A stretch of 64,000 nucleotides of DNA from Silvania confinis (GCF_025564085.1 NZ_JAMGZJ010000078.1:62001-126000); one strand, 5' to 3'; counted from the first letter of the stretch, positions 17,625 to 27,638 are shown. A program made the numbers and translations. Notes: generated by a model not told the origin, from the sequence alone.

Positions 17625-18368
17625 ATGAAAAACAGCGAACTGGAAAGCCTGATTAACGACAAACTGAACAGCAGCAGCTTCAGTGATTATGCCCCGAATG
17701 GCCTGCAGGTCGAAGGGCGTGAAAAGATACACAAGATTATCACTGGCGTGACCGCCAACCAGGCGCTGCTGGATGAAGCCGTGCGCCAGCAGGCAGACGC
17801 CGTGATCGTCCACCACGGTTACTTCTGGAAAGGCGAATCCCCGGTTATCCGTGGCATGAAGCGCAATCGTCTGAAGACGCTGCTGGAAAACGACATCAAT
17901 CTGTACGGCTGGCACCTGCCGCTGGATGCGCATCCGGAACTCGGCAACAACGCGCAGCTGGCCGCACTGCTGGGCATCACGGTGATGGGCGAAATCGAAC
18001 CGCTGGTGCCGTGGGGCGAGCTATCAATGCCTGTCTCGGGCCTTGAGCTGGCCTCGTGGATTGAAGCGCGCCTGGGGCGTCGCCCGCTGTGGAGCGGCGA
18101 TACCGGGCCAGATACGGTGAAGCGTGTGGCCTGGTGTACGGGCGGCGGGCAGAGTTTTATCGACAGCGCGGCGCGTTTTGGCGTCGATGCGTTTATTAGC
18201 GGCGAAGTTTCTGAGCAAACCATTCACTCTGCCCGGGAGCAGAACCTGCATTTTTATGCCGCAGGCCACCATGCCACCGAACGCGGCGGGATTCGTGCCC
18301 TCAGCGAATGGCTGACCGAAACCACTGACCTGGATGTCACTTTTGTGGATATCCCTAATCCAGCCTGA
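17625..18368 (+). CDS. ybgI: NIF3-family dinuclear metal protein YbgI
   Basis: A 247-residue protein of the NIF3/DUF34 family. It has the dinuclear metal-binding signature VIVHHGYFW near residue 62-70, HLPLDAHPELGNN near 97-109 and the distal HATERGG segment. E. coli YbgI forms toroidal hexamers; links to radiation tolerance and GTP cyclohydrolase-like activity have been proposed but are not settled. A tandem ATG at 17622 is an alternative start. It precedes pxpBCA with 14 bases between. Confidence 0.9.
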   Translation: MKNSELESLINDKLNSSSFSDYAPNGLQVEGREKIHKIITGVTANQALLDEAVRQQADAVIVHHGYFWKGESPVIRGMKRNRLKTLLENDINLYGWHLPLDAHPELGNNAQLAALLGITVMGEIEPLVPWGELSMPVSGLELASWIEARLGRRPLWSGDTGPDTVKRVAWCTGGGQSFIDSAARFGVDAFISGEVSEQTIHSAREQNLHFYAAGHHATERGGIRALSEWLTETTDLDVTFVDIPNPA

Positions 18369-18382
18369 TGAGAGGTGCGTAA

Positions 18383-19039
18383 GTGCAGCGAGCACGTTGT
18401 TATCTGTTAGGCGAAACCGCCGTAGTGCTGGAACTGGAGCCGCCGGTCACGCTGGCGACGCAAAAAAGGATCTGGCGTTTAACCCAGCGACTGGGCGAGA
18501 TCCCCGAAGTGGTGGAAGCCATTCCGGGGATGAATAATATTACCGTGGTGCTGCGTAATCCGCACTCGGTGGCGCTGGATGCGATTGAGCGTTTGCAGCG
18601 CTGGTGGGAGGAGAGTGAGGCGCTGGAGCCGGACTCTCGCGCTATCGACATCCCCGTGGTGTATGGCACCGCAGCCGGGCCGGATCTCGGTGAGGTCGCC
18701 CGACATGCCGGATTGAGCGAAAAACAGGTCGTTGAGCTTCATTCATCGATCGATTATGTGGTCTGGTTTTTGGGTTTTCAGCCGGGCTTCCCGTATCTGG
18801 GTGGTCTGCCTGAACAGCTGGCAACCCCGCGCCGGGACGAGCCACGTTTGCAGGTGCCTGCGGGATCGGTGGGTATCGGCGGGTCGCAGACCGGTATTTA
18901 CCCGCTGGTCACGCCGGGCGGCTGGCAGCTGATCGGTCACACGCCATTGCCGCTGTTTGATCCGAAACGAGACGAGCCGGTGCTGCTGCGTCCGGGCGAT
19001 ACCGTGCGGTTTATTCCGCAGAAGGAGGGGGTATGTTAA
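18383..19039 (+). CDS. pxpB: 5-oxoprolinase subunit PxpB
   Basis: A 218-residue subunit (formerly YbgJ/KipI-like) of the bacterial ATP-dependent 5-oxoprolinase that opens 5-oxo-L-proline to L-glutamate. The allophanate-hydrolase C-like domain shows [15 protein letters not shown] and [17 protein letters not shown]. The start is GTG; the sequence [12 protein letters not shown] matches the family N-terminus. Its last 7 bases overlap pxpC. Confidence 0.93.
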   Translation: MQRARCYLLGETAVVLELEPPVTLATQKRIWRLTQRLGEIPEVVEAIPGMNNITVVLRNPHSVALDAIERLQRWWEESEALEPDSRAIDIPVVYGTAAGPDLGEVARHAGLSEKQVVELHSSIDYVVWFLGFQPGFPYLGGLPEQLATPRRDEPRLQVPAGSVGIGGSQTGIYPLVTPGGWQLIGHTPLPLFDPKRDEPVLLRPGDTVRFIPQKEGVC

Positions 19040-19965
19040 AAATCATTCGCGCGGGACTCTACACCTCGGTACAGGACGGCGGCCGGATCGGCTTTCGCCA
19101 GTCGGGGATCAGCTACTGCGGTGCGCTGGATAAACCGGCGTTGCAGATCGGCAACCTGCTGGTTGGCAATGACCCGGACGATGCCGCGCTGGAGATAACG
19201 CTCGGTCAGTGTACGTTTGAATTTGAGCGTGACGGCTGGTTCGCGCTGACCGGGGCTGGCTGTGATGCCCGTCTCGATGGCGCGGCGGTGTGGACCGGCT
19301 GGCGCCTGCAGGTGAAAGCAGGCCAGCGGCTGACCCTTAACCGCCCGGTGCATGGGATGCGCAGCTACCTGGCGATTGCGGGCGGGTTTGATGTGCCGCG
19401 GGTAATGAACTCGCTGAGTACCGACCTGAAGGTGGGGCTTGGCGGGCTGGAAGGGCGGTTGCTGAAAGACGGCGACCGGCTGGACGTGCGTGCTGGCGGG
19501 CGTGAATTCCTCGAAGCGCAGGGGATCAAACAGCTGCTGTGGGGCAACCGGGTGCGCGCGCTGCCGGGGCCGGAGTATCACGAATTCGATCAGGCCTCGC
19601 AGGATGCGCTCTGGCGTCTACCTTGGCAGCTCAGCCCGCAAAGTAACCGCATGGGTTATCGCCTGCAAGGGCAAAAACTGCAGCGCACCACCGACCGTGA
19701 AATGGTCTCGCACGGGCTGCTGCCTGGCGTAATCCAGGTGCCGCATAACGGGCAACCTATCATTCTGATGAATGACGCCCAAACCACCGGGGGCTACCCG
19801 CGCATTGCCTGCGTCATTGAGGCGGATATGTACCATCTGGCACAGGTGCCGCTCGGACAACCGATCCACTTTATTCCCTGTACGCTGGAAGAGGCGCTGG
19901 AGGCGCGGCGGGTGCAGAAGCACTACATCGAGCAACTGGCATGGAGGTTACATGATCGCCATTGA
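19033..19965 (+). CDS. pxpC: 5-oxoprolinase subunit PxpC
   Basis: A 310-residue allophanate-hydrolase C2/KipA-like subunit, formerly YbgK. It is recognised by the N-terminal [15 protein letters not shown], the NSRLST-like [14 protein letters not shown] and [14 protein letters not shown]. It works as a complex with PxpB and PxpA. It overlaps pxpB by 7 and pxpA by 14 bases, so the three genes are tightly coupled. Confidence 0.94.
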   Translation: MLKIIRAGLYTSVQDGGRIGFRQSGISYCGALDKPALQIGNLLVGNDPDDAALEITLGQCTFEFERDGWFALTGAGCDARLDGAAVWTGWRLQVKAGQRLTLNRPVHGMRSYLAIAGGFDVPRVMNSLSTDLKVGLGGLEGRLLKDGDRLDVRAGGREFLEAQGIKQLLWGNRVRALPGPEYHEFDQASQDALWRLPWQLSPQSNRMGYRLQGQKLQRTTDREMVSHGLLPGVIQVPHNGQPIILMNDAQTTGGYPRIACVIEADMYHLAQVPLGQPIHFIPCTLEEALEARRVQKHYIEQLAWRLHDRH

Positions 19966-20689
19966 TTTAAATGCAGATTTGGGCGAAGGCTGCGGCAGCG
20001 ATGCCGCCCTGTTACAGCTGGTATCATCAGCGAACATCGCCTGCGGCTTTCACGCCGGGGATGCCGAAACTATGCTCGCGAGCGTGCGCGAGGCGCTGAA
20101 AAACGGCGTCGCCATCGGGGCGCATCCCAGCTTCCCTGACCGGGAGAATTTTGGCCGCACCGCCATGACGCTGCCGCCCGAGACGGTGTATGCCCAGATG
20201 CTGTACCAGATTGGCGCCCTGGCGGCCATCGTCCGTGCCGAAGGGGGGCAACTGCGCCACGTTAAACCCCATGGTATGCTCTACAACCAGGCGGCGAAAG
20301 AGCCGGCGCTGGCGGATGCCATTGCCCGCGCGGTGAGTACTGTTGATCCTGATTTGATCCTGGTAGGACTGGCGGGCAGCGAGTTGATCCGCGCCGGGAC
20401 GCGCTTTGGCCTGATCACCCGGGAAGAGGTCTTCGCGGATCGCGGCTATCAGGCGGACGGCAGTCTGGTGCCACGCACCCAGGCCGGGGCGCTGATTAGC
20501 GATGAAAACCAGGCCCTGGCGCAAACGCTGGAGATGATCCAGCGCGGTCGGGTGAAAAGTATCACCGGTGAGTGGGCCCGCGTGCATGCGCAGACGGTGT
20601 GCATTCACGGTGACGGCGAACATGCGCTGGCCTTTGCGCGTCGTCTGCGCCATGAATTTGAAGTAAACAACATAAAAATCAGTGCGTAA
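19952..20689 (+). CDS. pxpA: 5-oxoprolinase subunit PxpA
   Basis: A 245-residue LamB/YcsF-family protein. [12 protein letters not shown] opens the protein, followed by [11 protein letters not shown] and the HPSFPD and [10 protein letters not shown] motifs that line the active site. It completes the PxpABC complex. The frame is open 60 codons upstream inside pxpC, but AGGTTAC and the family N-terminus fix the ATG at 19952. Confidence 0.95.
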   Translation: MIAIDLNADLGEGCGSDAALLQLVSSANIACGFHAGDAETMLASVREALKNGVAIGAHPSFPDRENFGRTAMTLPPETVYAQMLYQIGALAAIVRAEGGQLRHVKPHGMLYNQAAKEPALADAIARAVSTVDPDLILVGLAGSELIRAGTRFGLITREEVFADRGYQADGSLVPRTQAGALISDENQALAQTLEMIQRGRVKSITGEWARVHAQTVCIHGDGEHALAFARRLRHEFEVNNIKISA

Positions 20690-20738
20690 CGCACGGCTGT
20701 AAACACAACATACGTAACACAACAACAGGAACATTATC

Positions 20739-21449
20739 ATGGCAGAGACGCTATCCCTCTGGCCACTCATCGGTATCGCGGTGATTGTGGTTGGATTTCT
20801 ATTACGTTTTAACCCGGTGCTGGTGGTTATTGTCGCCGGGATCGTCACCGGCCTGGCGGCGCATATGCCTCTCGCCACCATTCTGGAAAAGCTGGGCGAA
20901 GGGTTCCTGAATACCCGTAACCTGCCCTATATCCTGCTGATCCCGCTGGCGGTCATCGGCCTGCTGGAGCGCCACGGTCTTAAAGAGCGCGCCCAGGCGT
21001 GGATTGCCAAAATTCGCAGCGCCACCTCAGGACGCCTGCTGATTGTCTACCTGTTCGTGCGTGAAGCCTCGGCGGCGATGGGGCTGACCAGCCTTGGCGG
21101 TCATCCGCAGATGGTGCGTCCGCTGCTGGCACCGATGGCTGAAGGGGCCGCAGAGCAGAAGTATGGCGAACTGCCAGGGGCCGTGCGCTATCGCCTGCGC
21201 GCGATGTCCGCCGCGACCGATAACGTCGGGCTGTTCTTTGGTGAGGATATCTTCGTTGCCTTCGGGGCGATCATCTTTATGCACAACTTTATGCTGGAGT
21301 CCGGCGGGATCCAGACCGAGCCGCTGCACATTGCCCTGTGGGGGATCCCAACGGCGATCTGCGCCTTTATTATTCACGCGACACGTCTCTGGCGACTGGA
21401 TAAACATCTGGAACGCGAGCTGGGCAAAGTGCAGGGAGCGGTGAAATGA
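20739..21449 (+). CDS. DUF969 membrane protein, probable 5-oxoproline permease subunit
   Basis: A 236-residue polytopic protein of the DUF969 family with at least five hydrophobic segments (for example residues 7-40, 62-76, 167-182 and 200-215). Public annotation pipelines name this family a 5-oxoproline transporter subunit because it pairs with a DUF979 protein beside pxp genes. That arrangement is exactly what is seen: it starts 49 bases after pxpA with AACAGGAAC upstream, and its last 4 bases overlap the DUF979 gene. Substrate and direction of transport are inferred from context. Confidence 0.85.
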   Translation: MAETLSLWPLIGIAVIVVGFLLRFNPVLVVIVAGIVTGLAAHMPLATILEKLGEGFLNTRNLPYILLIPLAVIGLLERHGLKERAQAWIAKIRSATSGRLLIVYLFVREASAAMGLTSLGGHPQMVRPLLAPMAEGAAEQKYGELPGAVRYRLRAMSAATDNVGLFFGEDIFVAFGAIIFMHNFMLESGGIQTEPLHIALWGIPTAICAFIIHATRLWRLDKHLERELGKVQGAVK

Positions 21450-22441
21450 ATTTCCAACAGAGTTACCTTTACTGGCTGGCAGGGCTGGTGCTGCTGATTG
21501 TCGCGCTGATGTCGTTCCGCGATAAGGCTAACCCGCGCCGGGTGACCACCGGGTTGTTCTGGGGCATTTACGGGCTGATGTTTTTACTCGGCGACTGGAC
21601 CTACGCGCTGGTCGGGGACAAGCGCAGCGTGCATATCGCCGTCGGCGTGGCGGTGGTGGGGCTGGCGCTGATCGCCGGCTTTGGCGGCGTGCGCCTCGGC
21701 AGCTATCACCAGCGTCAACCGCAGGAGCGTGAGGCCAGTGCGAAGCGCCTTGGCAACCGACTGTTCTACCCGGCGCTGGCTATCCCGGTGGTTACCGTGG
21801 TGGGCGTTTTGATGTTTAACCATATTCCCGGTCTGCAGGAAGGTTTGTTCGGCCCGGGGAACCACTCGACGCTGGTCACCCTGTTCTCGATGACGGTCGG
21901 CTCGCTGATTGGCCTCGGGATGGCAGTCAAGATGACGCATGAGAAAGTGCATCAGCCGATCCAGGAAGCGCGTCGTCTGCTGGACTCCATCGGCTGGGCA
22001 TTTATCCTGCCGCAAATCCTGGCCACCCTGGGGCTGCTGTTTACCGCCGCGGGCGTAGGCGACGGCATCTCCTGGCTGACCACAACCTATCTGGCGGTGG
22101 ACAGTCGCTTTATTGCGGTGGCGGTTTATGCCATCGGTATGGCGCTGCTGACGATGGTGATGGGCAACGCCTTTGCCGCGTTCCCGATTGTTACCGCCGG
22201 GATCGGCATCCCGATCCTGGTGCTGCAGCACGGCGGTAATCCGGCAGTGATGGCGGCTATCGGCATGTTCTCGGGCTACTGCGGTACGCTGATGACGCCA
22301 ATGGCGGCTAACTTTAACATCGTGCCCGCAGCGCTACTGGAGCTGCCGGATAAAAATGCGGTGATCAAAGCCCAGGTGCCGACCGGCGTGCTGCTGCTGA
22401 TTACCAACGTGTTCCTGCTTTACTTCCTGATGTTCCTGTAA
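21446..22441 (+). CDS. DUF979 membrane protein, probable 5-oxoproline permease subunit
   Basis: A 331-residue protein of the DUF979 family with about nine predicted transmembrane helices. Conserved-looking segments include GNHSTLVTLFSMTVGSLIG, MGNAFAAFPIVTAGIG and the C-terminal SGYCGTLMTPMAANFN. It is coupled to DUF969 through an ATGA overlap and is followed 9 bases later by pcp. The two DUF proteins probably form one transporter; the substrate assignment rests on the neighbouring pxpBCA and pcp. Confidence 0.85.
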   Translation: MNFQQSYLYWLAGLVLLIVALMSFRDKANPRRVTTGLFWGIYGLMFLLGDWTYALVGDKRSVHIAVGVAVVGLALIAGFGGVRLGSYHQRQPQEREASAKRLGNRLFYPALAIPVVTVVGVLMFNHIPGLQEGLFGPGNHSTLVTLFSMTVGSLIGLGMAVKMTHEKVHQPIQEARRLLDSIGWAFILPQILATLGLLFTAAGVGDGISWLTTTYLAVDSRFIAVAVYAIGMALLTMVMGNAFAAFPIVTAGIGIPILVLQHGGNPAVMAAIGMFSGYCGTLMTPMAANFNIVPAALLELPDKNAVIKAQVPTGVLLLITNVFLLYFLMFL

Positions 22442-22450
22442 GGAGAGATG

Positions 22451-23095
22451 ATGCGAACCGTATTAATGACCGGTTTTGACCCTTTTGGCGGTGAGAGCGT
22501 TAACCCTTCCTGGGAAGTGGTCAAACAGCTGGAAGGGATGCATATTGACGGCTGTCGTGTGGTGACGCGCCAGCTGCCGTGCGTGTTTGGTGAGGCGCTG
22601 ACGGTGCTGAATGCGGCGATTGACGAACTCGACCCGACGCTGGTGATTGCCGTTGGGCAGGCAGGTGGCCGGGTTGACGTCACCGTCGAGCGCGTAGGGA
22701 TCAATGTCGACGACGCGCGTATCCCGGACAATATCGGCCAGCAGCCGGTCGACGTTGCTATTGTGGCGGACGGCCCGGCGGCGTGGTTCAGCACCTTGCC
22801 GATTAAGGCAATGGTGGCGGCGCTGCGCGACGCTGGCGTTCCGGCATCGGTGTCCCAGACCGCCGGAACCTTTGTCTGTAATCACGTGATGTACGGCCTG
22901 CTGCACAAACTGGCCGACAAGCCGGGTGCGAAGGGCGGATTTATCCATATTCCGTACCTGCCGGAACAGGCTGCTGCCCATCCCGGTGCCCCGAGCATGG
23001 CGGCGCAGACGGTTAAGCAGGCGCTGGAGATCGCCATTGCGGTTGGGTTACGTCAGACGACGGACATCAAAGCGACTGGCGGTGCCACACATTAG
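22451..23095 (+). CDS. pcp: Pyrrolidone-carboxylate peptidase (pyroglutamyl-peptidase I)
   Basis: A 214-residue C15-family cysteine peptidase that removes N-terminal 5-oxoproline from peptides. The catalytic triad is visible: E80 (DVTVE), C143 (TAGTFVC) and H166 (GFIHIP). GFDPFGG opens the protein. A tandem ATG at 22448 is only 2 bases from AAGGAG, so the second ATG is preferred. Its product is the substrate of PxpABC, which explains its place in this operon. E. coli K-12 lacks pcp here as far as I recall. Confidence 0.93.
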   Translation: MRTVLMTGFDPFGGESVNPSWEVVKQLEGMHIDGCRVVTRQLPCVFGEALTVLNAAIDELDPTLVIAVGQAGGRVDVTVERVGINVDDARIPDNIGQQPVDVAIVADGPAAWFSTLPIKAMVAALRDAGVPASVSQTAGTFVCNHVMYGLLHKLADKPGAKGGFIHIPYLPEQAAAHPGAPSMAAQTVKQALEIAIAVGLRQTTDIKATGGATH

Positions 23096-23109
23096 ATAAG
23101 GATGTAAAC

Positions 23110-23901
23110 ATGCCAGAAGGTCCGGAGATCCGCCGTGCGGCGGATAGCCTGGAGGCGGCGATCAAAGGCAAACCGCTCACAGACGTGTGGTTTGCCTTCC
23201 CGCAGTTAAAACCCTACCAGTCGTCGCTTGTTGGCCAGACGGTGACGCAGATGGAAACGCGCGGCAAAGCGCTGCTGACCCACTTTTCGAATCAGCTGAC
23301 GCTCTACAGCCATAATCAGCTGTACGGCGTCTGGCGGGTGGTGGAGACCGGCGATGAACCGCAAACCACGCGGGTGCTGAGGGTGAAGCTGCAAACCGCA
23401 GAGAAAACCATCCTGCTGTACAGCGCCTCGGACATTGAAATGCTCACCCCCGAACAGCTCACCACCCATCCCTTTTTACAGCGGGTTGGGCCGGACGTGC
23501 TGGATTATCGGCTAACGGCAGAGGATGTCAAAGCCCGGCTGCTGTCGCCCCGATTCCGCAATCGGCAGTTTTCCGGCCTGCTGCTGGACCAGGCGTTTCT
23601 CGCCGGATTGGGTAACTACCTGCGGGTGGAGATCCTCTGGGCGGTGGGGCTGGCGGCGCAGCATAAAGCCGCTCAGCTAAGCGAGGCGCAGCTTGATGCG
23701 CTCGCCGATGCGCTGCTGGCGATCCCGCGTCTGTCGTATACCACGCGCGGCGCGGTGGATGACAATAAGCATCACGGGGCACTGTTTCGCTTTAAGGTTT
23801 TCCACCGGGAGGGCAAGCCGTGCGAGCGGTGCGGCGGGACGATTGAGCGAACCAACCTGTCGTCACGACCGTTTTACTGGTGCCCTGGGTGTCAGACATA
23901 A
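23110..23901 (+). CDS. nei: Endonuclease VIII (DNA glycosylase/AP lyase)
   Basis: A 263-residue Fpg/Nei-family enzyme that removes oxidised pyrimidines and nicks the strand by beta,delta-elimination. The catalytic P2 and E3 follow the initiator Met ([10 protein letters not shown]) and K53 is conserved. The H2TH segment includes [19 protein letters not shown], and the C-terminal zinc finger is CERCGG...WCPGCQ. It lies 14 bases after pcp and is probably the last gene of the unit. Confidence 0.96.
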   Translation: MPEGPEIRRAADSLEAAIKGKPLTDVWFAFPQLKPYQSSLVGQTVTQMETRGKALLTHFSNQLTLYSHNQLYGVWRVVETGDEPQTTRVLRVKLQTAEKTILLYSASDIEMLTPEQLTTHPFLQRVGPDVLDYRLTAEDVKARLLSPRFRNRQFSGLLLDQAFLAGLGNYLRVEILWAVGLAAQHKAAQLSEAQLDALADALLAIPRLSYTTRGAVDDNKHHGALFRFKVFHREGKPCERCGGTIERTNLSSRPFYWCPGCQT

Positions 23902-23940
23902 AAAAGGCCGGGTTAATCCCGGCTTGCTTCTGGAATTGCT

Positions 23941-24006
23941 CGGCGGCGCTGCGCTTGCACGGGCCTACTGGATGTGTAGGCCGGTTAAGCGCAGCGCCAC
24001 CCGGCA
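23941..24006. repeat. BIME: two inverted REP elements after nei
   Basis: Two REP-type units face each other: 23941-23967 (reverse orientation, CGGCGGCGCTGCGCTTGCAC) and 23976-24005 (GTAGGCCGGTTAAGCGCAGC, then GCCACCCGGC). Together they can fold into a long cruciform. They lie between the ends of nei and the convergent POT gene. A weak GCCGGG/CCCGGC hairpin at about 23909-23925 precedes them. Confidence 0.8.
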
Positions 24007-24017
24007 AAAATGCGTAA

Positions 24018-25571
24018 TCAGGCGTTAGCCACTGGCTTAGGTGCTTCTTTCACCTGGGCATTCGCCAGCATCCGGCGCACCGGAACTATCAGCACAATCA
24101 GCACCGCGGCGCAGATCAGCAGCGCAATGGAGCAGCGGGCGAACAGGTCAGGCAACATATCCAGTTGATCGGCCTTCACGTGACCGCCGATCAAGCCCGC
24201 AGCCAGGTTGCCGAGCGCACTGGCGCAGAACCACAGACCCATCATCTGACCGCGCATTCTCTCCGGTGCCAGCAGGGTCATGGTGGCCAGCCCAATCGGG
24301 CTCAGGCACAGCTCGCCGAGGGTCAGCATCAGAATACTGCCCACCAGCCACAGTGGCGATACGCCCGCACCTGCGCCATTGAGGACGTTTTGCGCGGCCA
24401 GCATCATCAGGCCAAAACCACCGGCAGCGAATAAAATACCGATAACGAACTTGGTGATGCTACCCGGACGCACGTTTTTACGCGCCAGCGCTGGCCAGGC
24501 CCAGCTGAAGATCGGTGCCAGAATAATAATAAACAGCGCATTAATAGACTGGAACCACACCGCAGGGATCTCAAAATCGCCGATCATGCGGTTGGTGTAG
24601 TCGTTGGCAAACAGGTTAAACGAGGTCGGTTTCTGTTCGAATGCCGACCAGAAGAAGGCGGCGGAGACCAGCAGGATAAAGCATACCAGCAGCCTGGCGC
24701 GCTCTTTACGGTTCAGCCCGGCAAACACAAACAGCCAGATAAAGTACAGCGCCACCGAGACGGCAATCACGTACACCAGCACGCTGGCAACCGCCACCGG
24801 GTTGATGACAATCACGCCCTGGGCAATCAGCGTTACAATCACCGCCACGCCGACGGCCAGCGCCAGCAGCCATGCGCCGACGCCGTTTTTCTTCGCCACC
24901 GGGTTATTCCAGGTCGAGTCGAGGCCCACTTCGCTGTCGTAGCGTTTCATCGCCGGAACGGCAAACAGGCGGAAGATGACTAACGCCACCAGCATCCCGA
25001 TGCCGCCAATGCCAAAGCCCCAGTGCCAGCCGTGGGATTTAATCAACCAGCCGGAGATCAGCGGCGCGATAAACGACCCCATGTTAATGCCCATATAAAA
25101 CAGCGAGAAACCGCCGTCGCGACGGGCATCGTCTTTCTTGTACAGCGTGCCGACCATCACCGAAATACAGGTTTTGAACAGACCGGAACCGAGCACGATA
25201 AACATCAGGCCGATAAAGAACAGGCTACTGCCCATAAAGGCGGAGAGGGCAATCGACAGATGGCCGAGTGCAATCAGAATCGAGCCGTACCACACCGCTC
25301 GCTGCTGGCCGAGCCAGTTATCCGCCAGCCAGCCGCCCGGCAGCGCGGCCAGGTACATGCTGCCGGCAAAGATCCCGACGATAGCCGAGGCGTTTTCGCG
25401 TGCCATTCCCATGCCGCCATCGTATACGGTTGCCGCCATAAACAGGATTAGCAGCGGGCGAATGCCGTAGAACGAGAACCGCTCCCACATCTCTGTGAAG
25501 AACAGCGAGCCCAGCGGATAAGGATGGCCGAAGAACGTTCGGCTTTCGTGTTGACTGGCAGAGGTTTGCAT
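24018..25571 (-). CDS. POT/PTR-family proton-coupled peptide transporter
   Basis: A 517-residue MFS transporter with 12-14 hydrophobic segments. It belongs to the POT family: the helix-1 motif is FFTEMWERFSFYG (ExxERFxYY type) and DDARRDGGFSLFYMGINMG matches the PTR2 signature. It probably imports di- and tripeptides with protons. The position is that of E. coli dtpD, but the sequence differs greatly from recalled DtpD (493 residues; N-terminus, loop and C-terminus unlike), so I do not give that symbol. AGGGAG precedes the ATG. The C-terminal stretch ends in a short Lys/Pro/Ala tail. Confidence 0.88.
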   Translation of the reverse strand: MQTSASQHESRTFFGHPYPLGSLFFTEMWERFSFYGIRPLLILFMAATVYDGGMGMARENASAIVGIFAGSMYLAALPGGWLADNWLGQQRAVWYGSILIALGHLSIALSAFMGSSLFFIGLMFIVLGSGLFKTCISVMVGTLYKKDDARRDGGFSLFYMGINMGSFIAPLISGWLIKSHGWHWGFGIGGIGMLVALVIFRLFAVPAMKRYDSEVGLDSTWNNPVAKKNGVGAWLLALAVGVAVIVTLIAQGVIVINPVAVASVLVYVIAVSVALYFIWLFVFAGLNRKERARLLVCFILLVSAAFFWSAFEQKPTSFNLFANDYTNRMIGDFEIPAVWFQSINALFIIILAPIFSWAWPALARKNVRPGSITKFVIGILFAAGGFGLMMLAAQNVLNGAGAGVSPLWLVGSILMLTLGELCLSPIGLATMTLLAPERMRGQMMGLWFCASALGNLAAGLIGGHVKADQLDMLPDLFARCSIALLICAAVLIVLIVPVRRMLANAQVKEAPKPVANA

Positions 25572-25825
25572 AAATACTCCCTAAAGGTTTGCCGTGATGT
25601 TGGTAGGCACTGAAGTGTTATTGACCATGGTTATAGGTCTTTCTTTTACATTCAGCGATATATTATTTAACCATTTGATAACTTGCTGGTGGTTTTGTCT
25701 AGTACCACCCGGGGGACTTTAAGACGAAAATCCAATAGATGTCTAGTTTTACGGATTTTATGCTAATGCGCCGTGAAAAGTGATTGACGGGCTTTATTGC
25801 CAGAATGGTGCAAAAAAACAAAAAA
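25572..25825 (-). other. Intergenic region upstream of the POT gene
   Basis: No gene is seen. It must hold the POT promoter. Notable are two direct copies of TGTCTAGT (25696-25703 and 25740-25747, 44 bases apart) and a GGTGGT-N10-ACCACC dyad (25688-25709) overlapping the first copy. These could be operator elements, but no known regulator is assigned. Confidence 0.4.
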
Positions 25826-25892
25826 ATGGCCGCCCATTGCCGGGCGGCCATTATGGTATTCAGATAGCACATGCCGGGGCATTCCCCGGCAT
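25815..25892 (-). terminator. Terminator of gltA
   Basis: Two stems follow gltA on the minus strand. ATGCCGGGG/CCCCGGCAT (25871-25892) comes first without a T tract. ATGGCCGCCC/GGGCGGCCAT (25826-25851) follows, with a T run into 25820, and is the real rho-independent terminator. Confidence 0.88.
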
Positions 25893-25898
25893 TAAAGC

Positions 25899-27185
25899 TT
25901 AGCGTTTAGTGACGTTAGTTTTGAAATCGCGCTGATCGTAGCCGGTATACAGCTGACGTGGACGCGCAATTTTCATTCCGTCGGTGTGCATTTCGTTCCA
26001 GTGCGCAATCCAGCCCACGGTACGGGCCATCGCGAAGATCACGGTGAACATGGAAGACGGAATACCCATCGCTTTCAGGATGATGCCTGAATAGAAATCG
26101 ACGTTCGGGTACAGTTTCTTCTCGATGAAATACGGGTCGTTCAGCGCGATGTGTTCCAACTCCATCGCCACCTGCAGCAGGTCGTCTTTGGTGCCCAACT
26201 CTTTCAGCACTTCATGACAGGTTTCACGCATCACGGTCGCGCGCGGATCGTAGTTTTTGTAAACACGATGACCGAAGCCCATCAGGCGGAAGGAGTCGTT
26301 TTTGTCTTTCGCGCGACGCACGAATTCTGGAATGTGCTCAACGGAACTGATCTCTTCCAGCATCTTCAGAGCCGCTTCGTTGGCGCCACCGTGTGCCGGT
26401 CCCCACAGGGAGGCAATGCCCGCTGCGATACAGGCGAACGGATTCGCGCCAGATGAGCCTGCGGTACGTACGGTAGAGGTAGAAGCGTTCTGCTCGTGAT
26501 CGGCGTGCAGGATCAGAATACGATCCATCGCGCGTTCCAGAACCGGGTTGATTTCATACTCTTCGCACGGCGTGGCGAACATCATACGCAGGAAGTTACC
26601 TGAGTAGGAGAGGTCGTTGCGCGGATAAACGAACGGCTGACCAATAGAATATTTGTAGCACATCGCCGCCATGGTCGGCATTTTCGACAGCAGACGGAAT
26701 GCGGCGATATCGCGGTGACGCTGGTTATTAACATCCAGTGAATCGTGATAGAACGCGGCCAGCGCGCCGGTAATACCGCACATCACGGCCATCGGATGTG
26801 AATCGCGACGGAACGCATGGAACAGACGGGTGATCTGCTCATGAATCATGGTGTGACGGGTTACGGTGGTTTTGAACTCATCGTACTGTTCCTGGTTCGG
26901 CTTTTCGCCGTTCAACAGGATGTAGCACACTTCCAGATAGTTGGACTCAGTGGCTAACTGATCGATGGGAAAACCGCGGTGCAGCAGGATACCTTCGTCA
27001 CCGTCGATATAGGTGATTTTAGATTCACAAGATGCGGTAGAGGTGAAACCTGGGTCGAAGGTGAAGACACCTTTTGAACCCAGCGTACGGATATCAATAA
27101 CATCCTGACCGAGCGTGCCTTTTAGCACATCCAGTTCAATAGCAGCGTCACCTTCGCGGGTGAGTTTTGCCTTTGTATCAGCCAT
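25899..27185 (-). CDS. gltA: Citrate synthase
   Basis: A 428-residue type II (hexameric, NADH-inhibited) citrate synthase that condenses acetyl-CoA with oxaloacetate. Catalytic motifs are the His region [24 protein letters not shown] with the second His, and the Asp in PNVDFYSG. The N-terminal domain includes [12 protein letters not shown]. coli GltA is 427 residues. It is divergent from sdhC, as in E. coli, and stands alone with its own terminator. Confidence 0.97.
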   Translation of the reverse strand: MADTKAKLTREGDAAIELDVLKGTLGQDVIDIRTLGSKGVFTFDPGFTSTASCESKITYIDGDEGILLHRGFPIDQLATESNYLEVCYILLNGEKPNQEQYDEFKTTVTRHTMIHEQITRLFHAFRRDSHPMAVMCGITGALAAFYHDSLDVNNQRHRDIAAFRLLSKMPTMAAMCYKYSIGQPFVYPRNDLSYSGNFLRMMFATPCEEYEINPVLERAMDRILILHADHEQNASTSTVRTAGSSGANPFACIAAGIASLWGPAHGGANEAALKMLEEISSVEHIPEFVRRAKDKNDSFRLMGFGHRVYKNYDPRATVMRETCHEVLKELGTKDDLLQVAMELEHIALNDPYFIEKKLYPNVDFYSGIILKAMGIPSSMFTVIFAMARTVGWIAHWNEMHTDGMKIARPRQLYTGYDQRDFKTNVTKR

Positions 27186-27484
27186 TTACGGTCTCCTTAG
27201 CGCCTTATTGCTTAAGACTGCCCGTATACCGGATTTGCATTCAGCTGTTTAATCATTGTTACCAGTTTGTTATTGGGCTCGCCGCTCAGCTCACGAGGAG
27301 GAAACCTGGGTACAGAGCAATGGCGCTAGCAGGTAAACAAATGAGAAATCAGAGAAGTAACAGCAAATCAGTGTTTGCGCAGTCCGAATTATTCAAACCT
27401 GTATATCACTAATAACTGTCCTGATAACTTCGGTCAATACCGTCACACTGTTACATAACTTATTCTCAGGTGAAAGAGAGACCT

Positions 27485-27560
27485 CATAACTTTTGCGCAT
27501 TATATGCCTTTTCTGGTGATGTTTGTAACAATAATGTTTAACATTTGTCAAATCAGATGA
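27485..27560 (-). promoter_or_regulatory. gltA promoter region
   Basis: On the minus strand TATAAT (27499-27504) is followed by GCGCAAAAGTTATGAGGTCT, as in the recalled E. coli gltA P1. Upstream, ATGTTAAACATTATTGTTAC (about 27524-27546) resembles ArcA recognition sequences. The leader to the gltA ATG is about 310 bases and contains no gene. Confidence 0.65.
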
Positions 27561-27585
27561 TTAAAATTTAAAAAGATGTTGTTAT

Positions 27586-27601
27586 CGTGACTCTGATCAC
27601 T
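27586..27601. promoter_or_regulatory. CRP site in the gltA-sdhC divergent region
   Basis: CGTGA-CTCTGA-TCACT fits TGTGA-N6-TCACA at 8 of 10 positions. It is about 60 bases upstream of the sdhC -10. E. coli sdhC is CRP-activated from an equivalent position. Confidence 0.6.
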
Positions 27602-27638
27602 GTTCGGCATAAAACCCGACAAACTGTATGTAGGTTAA

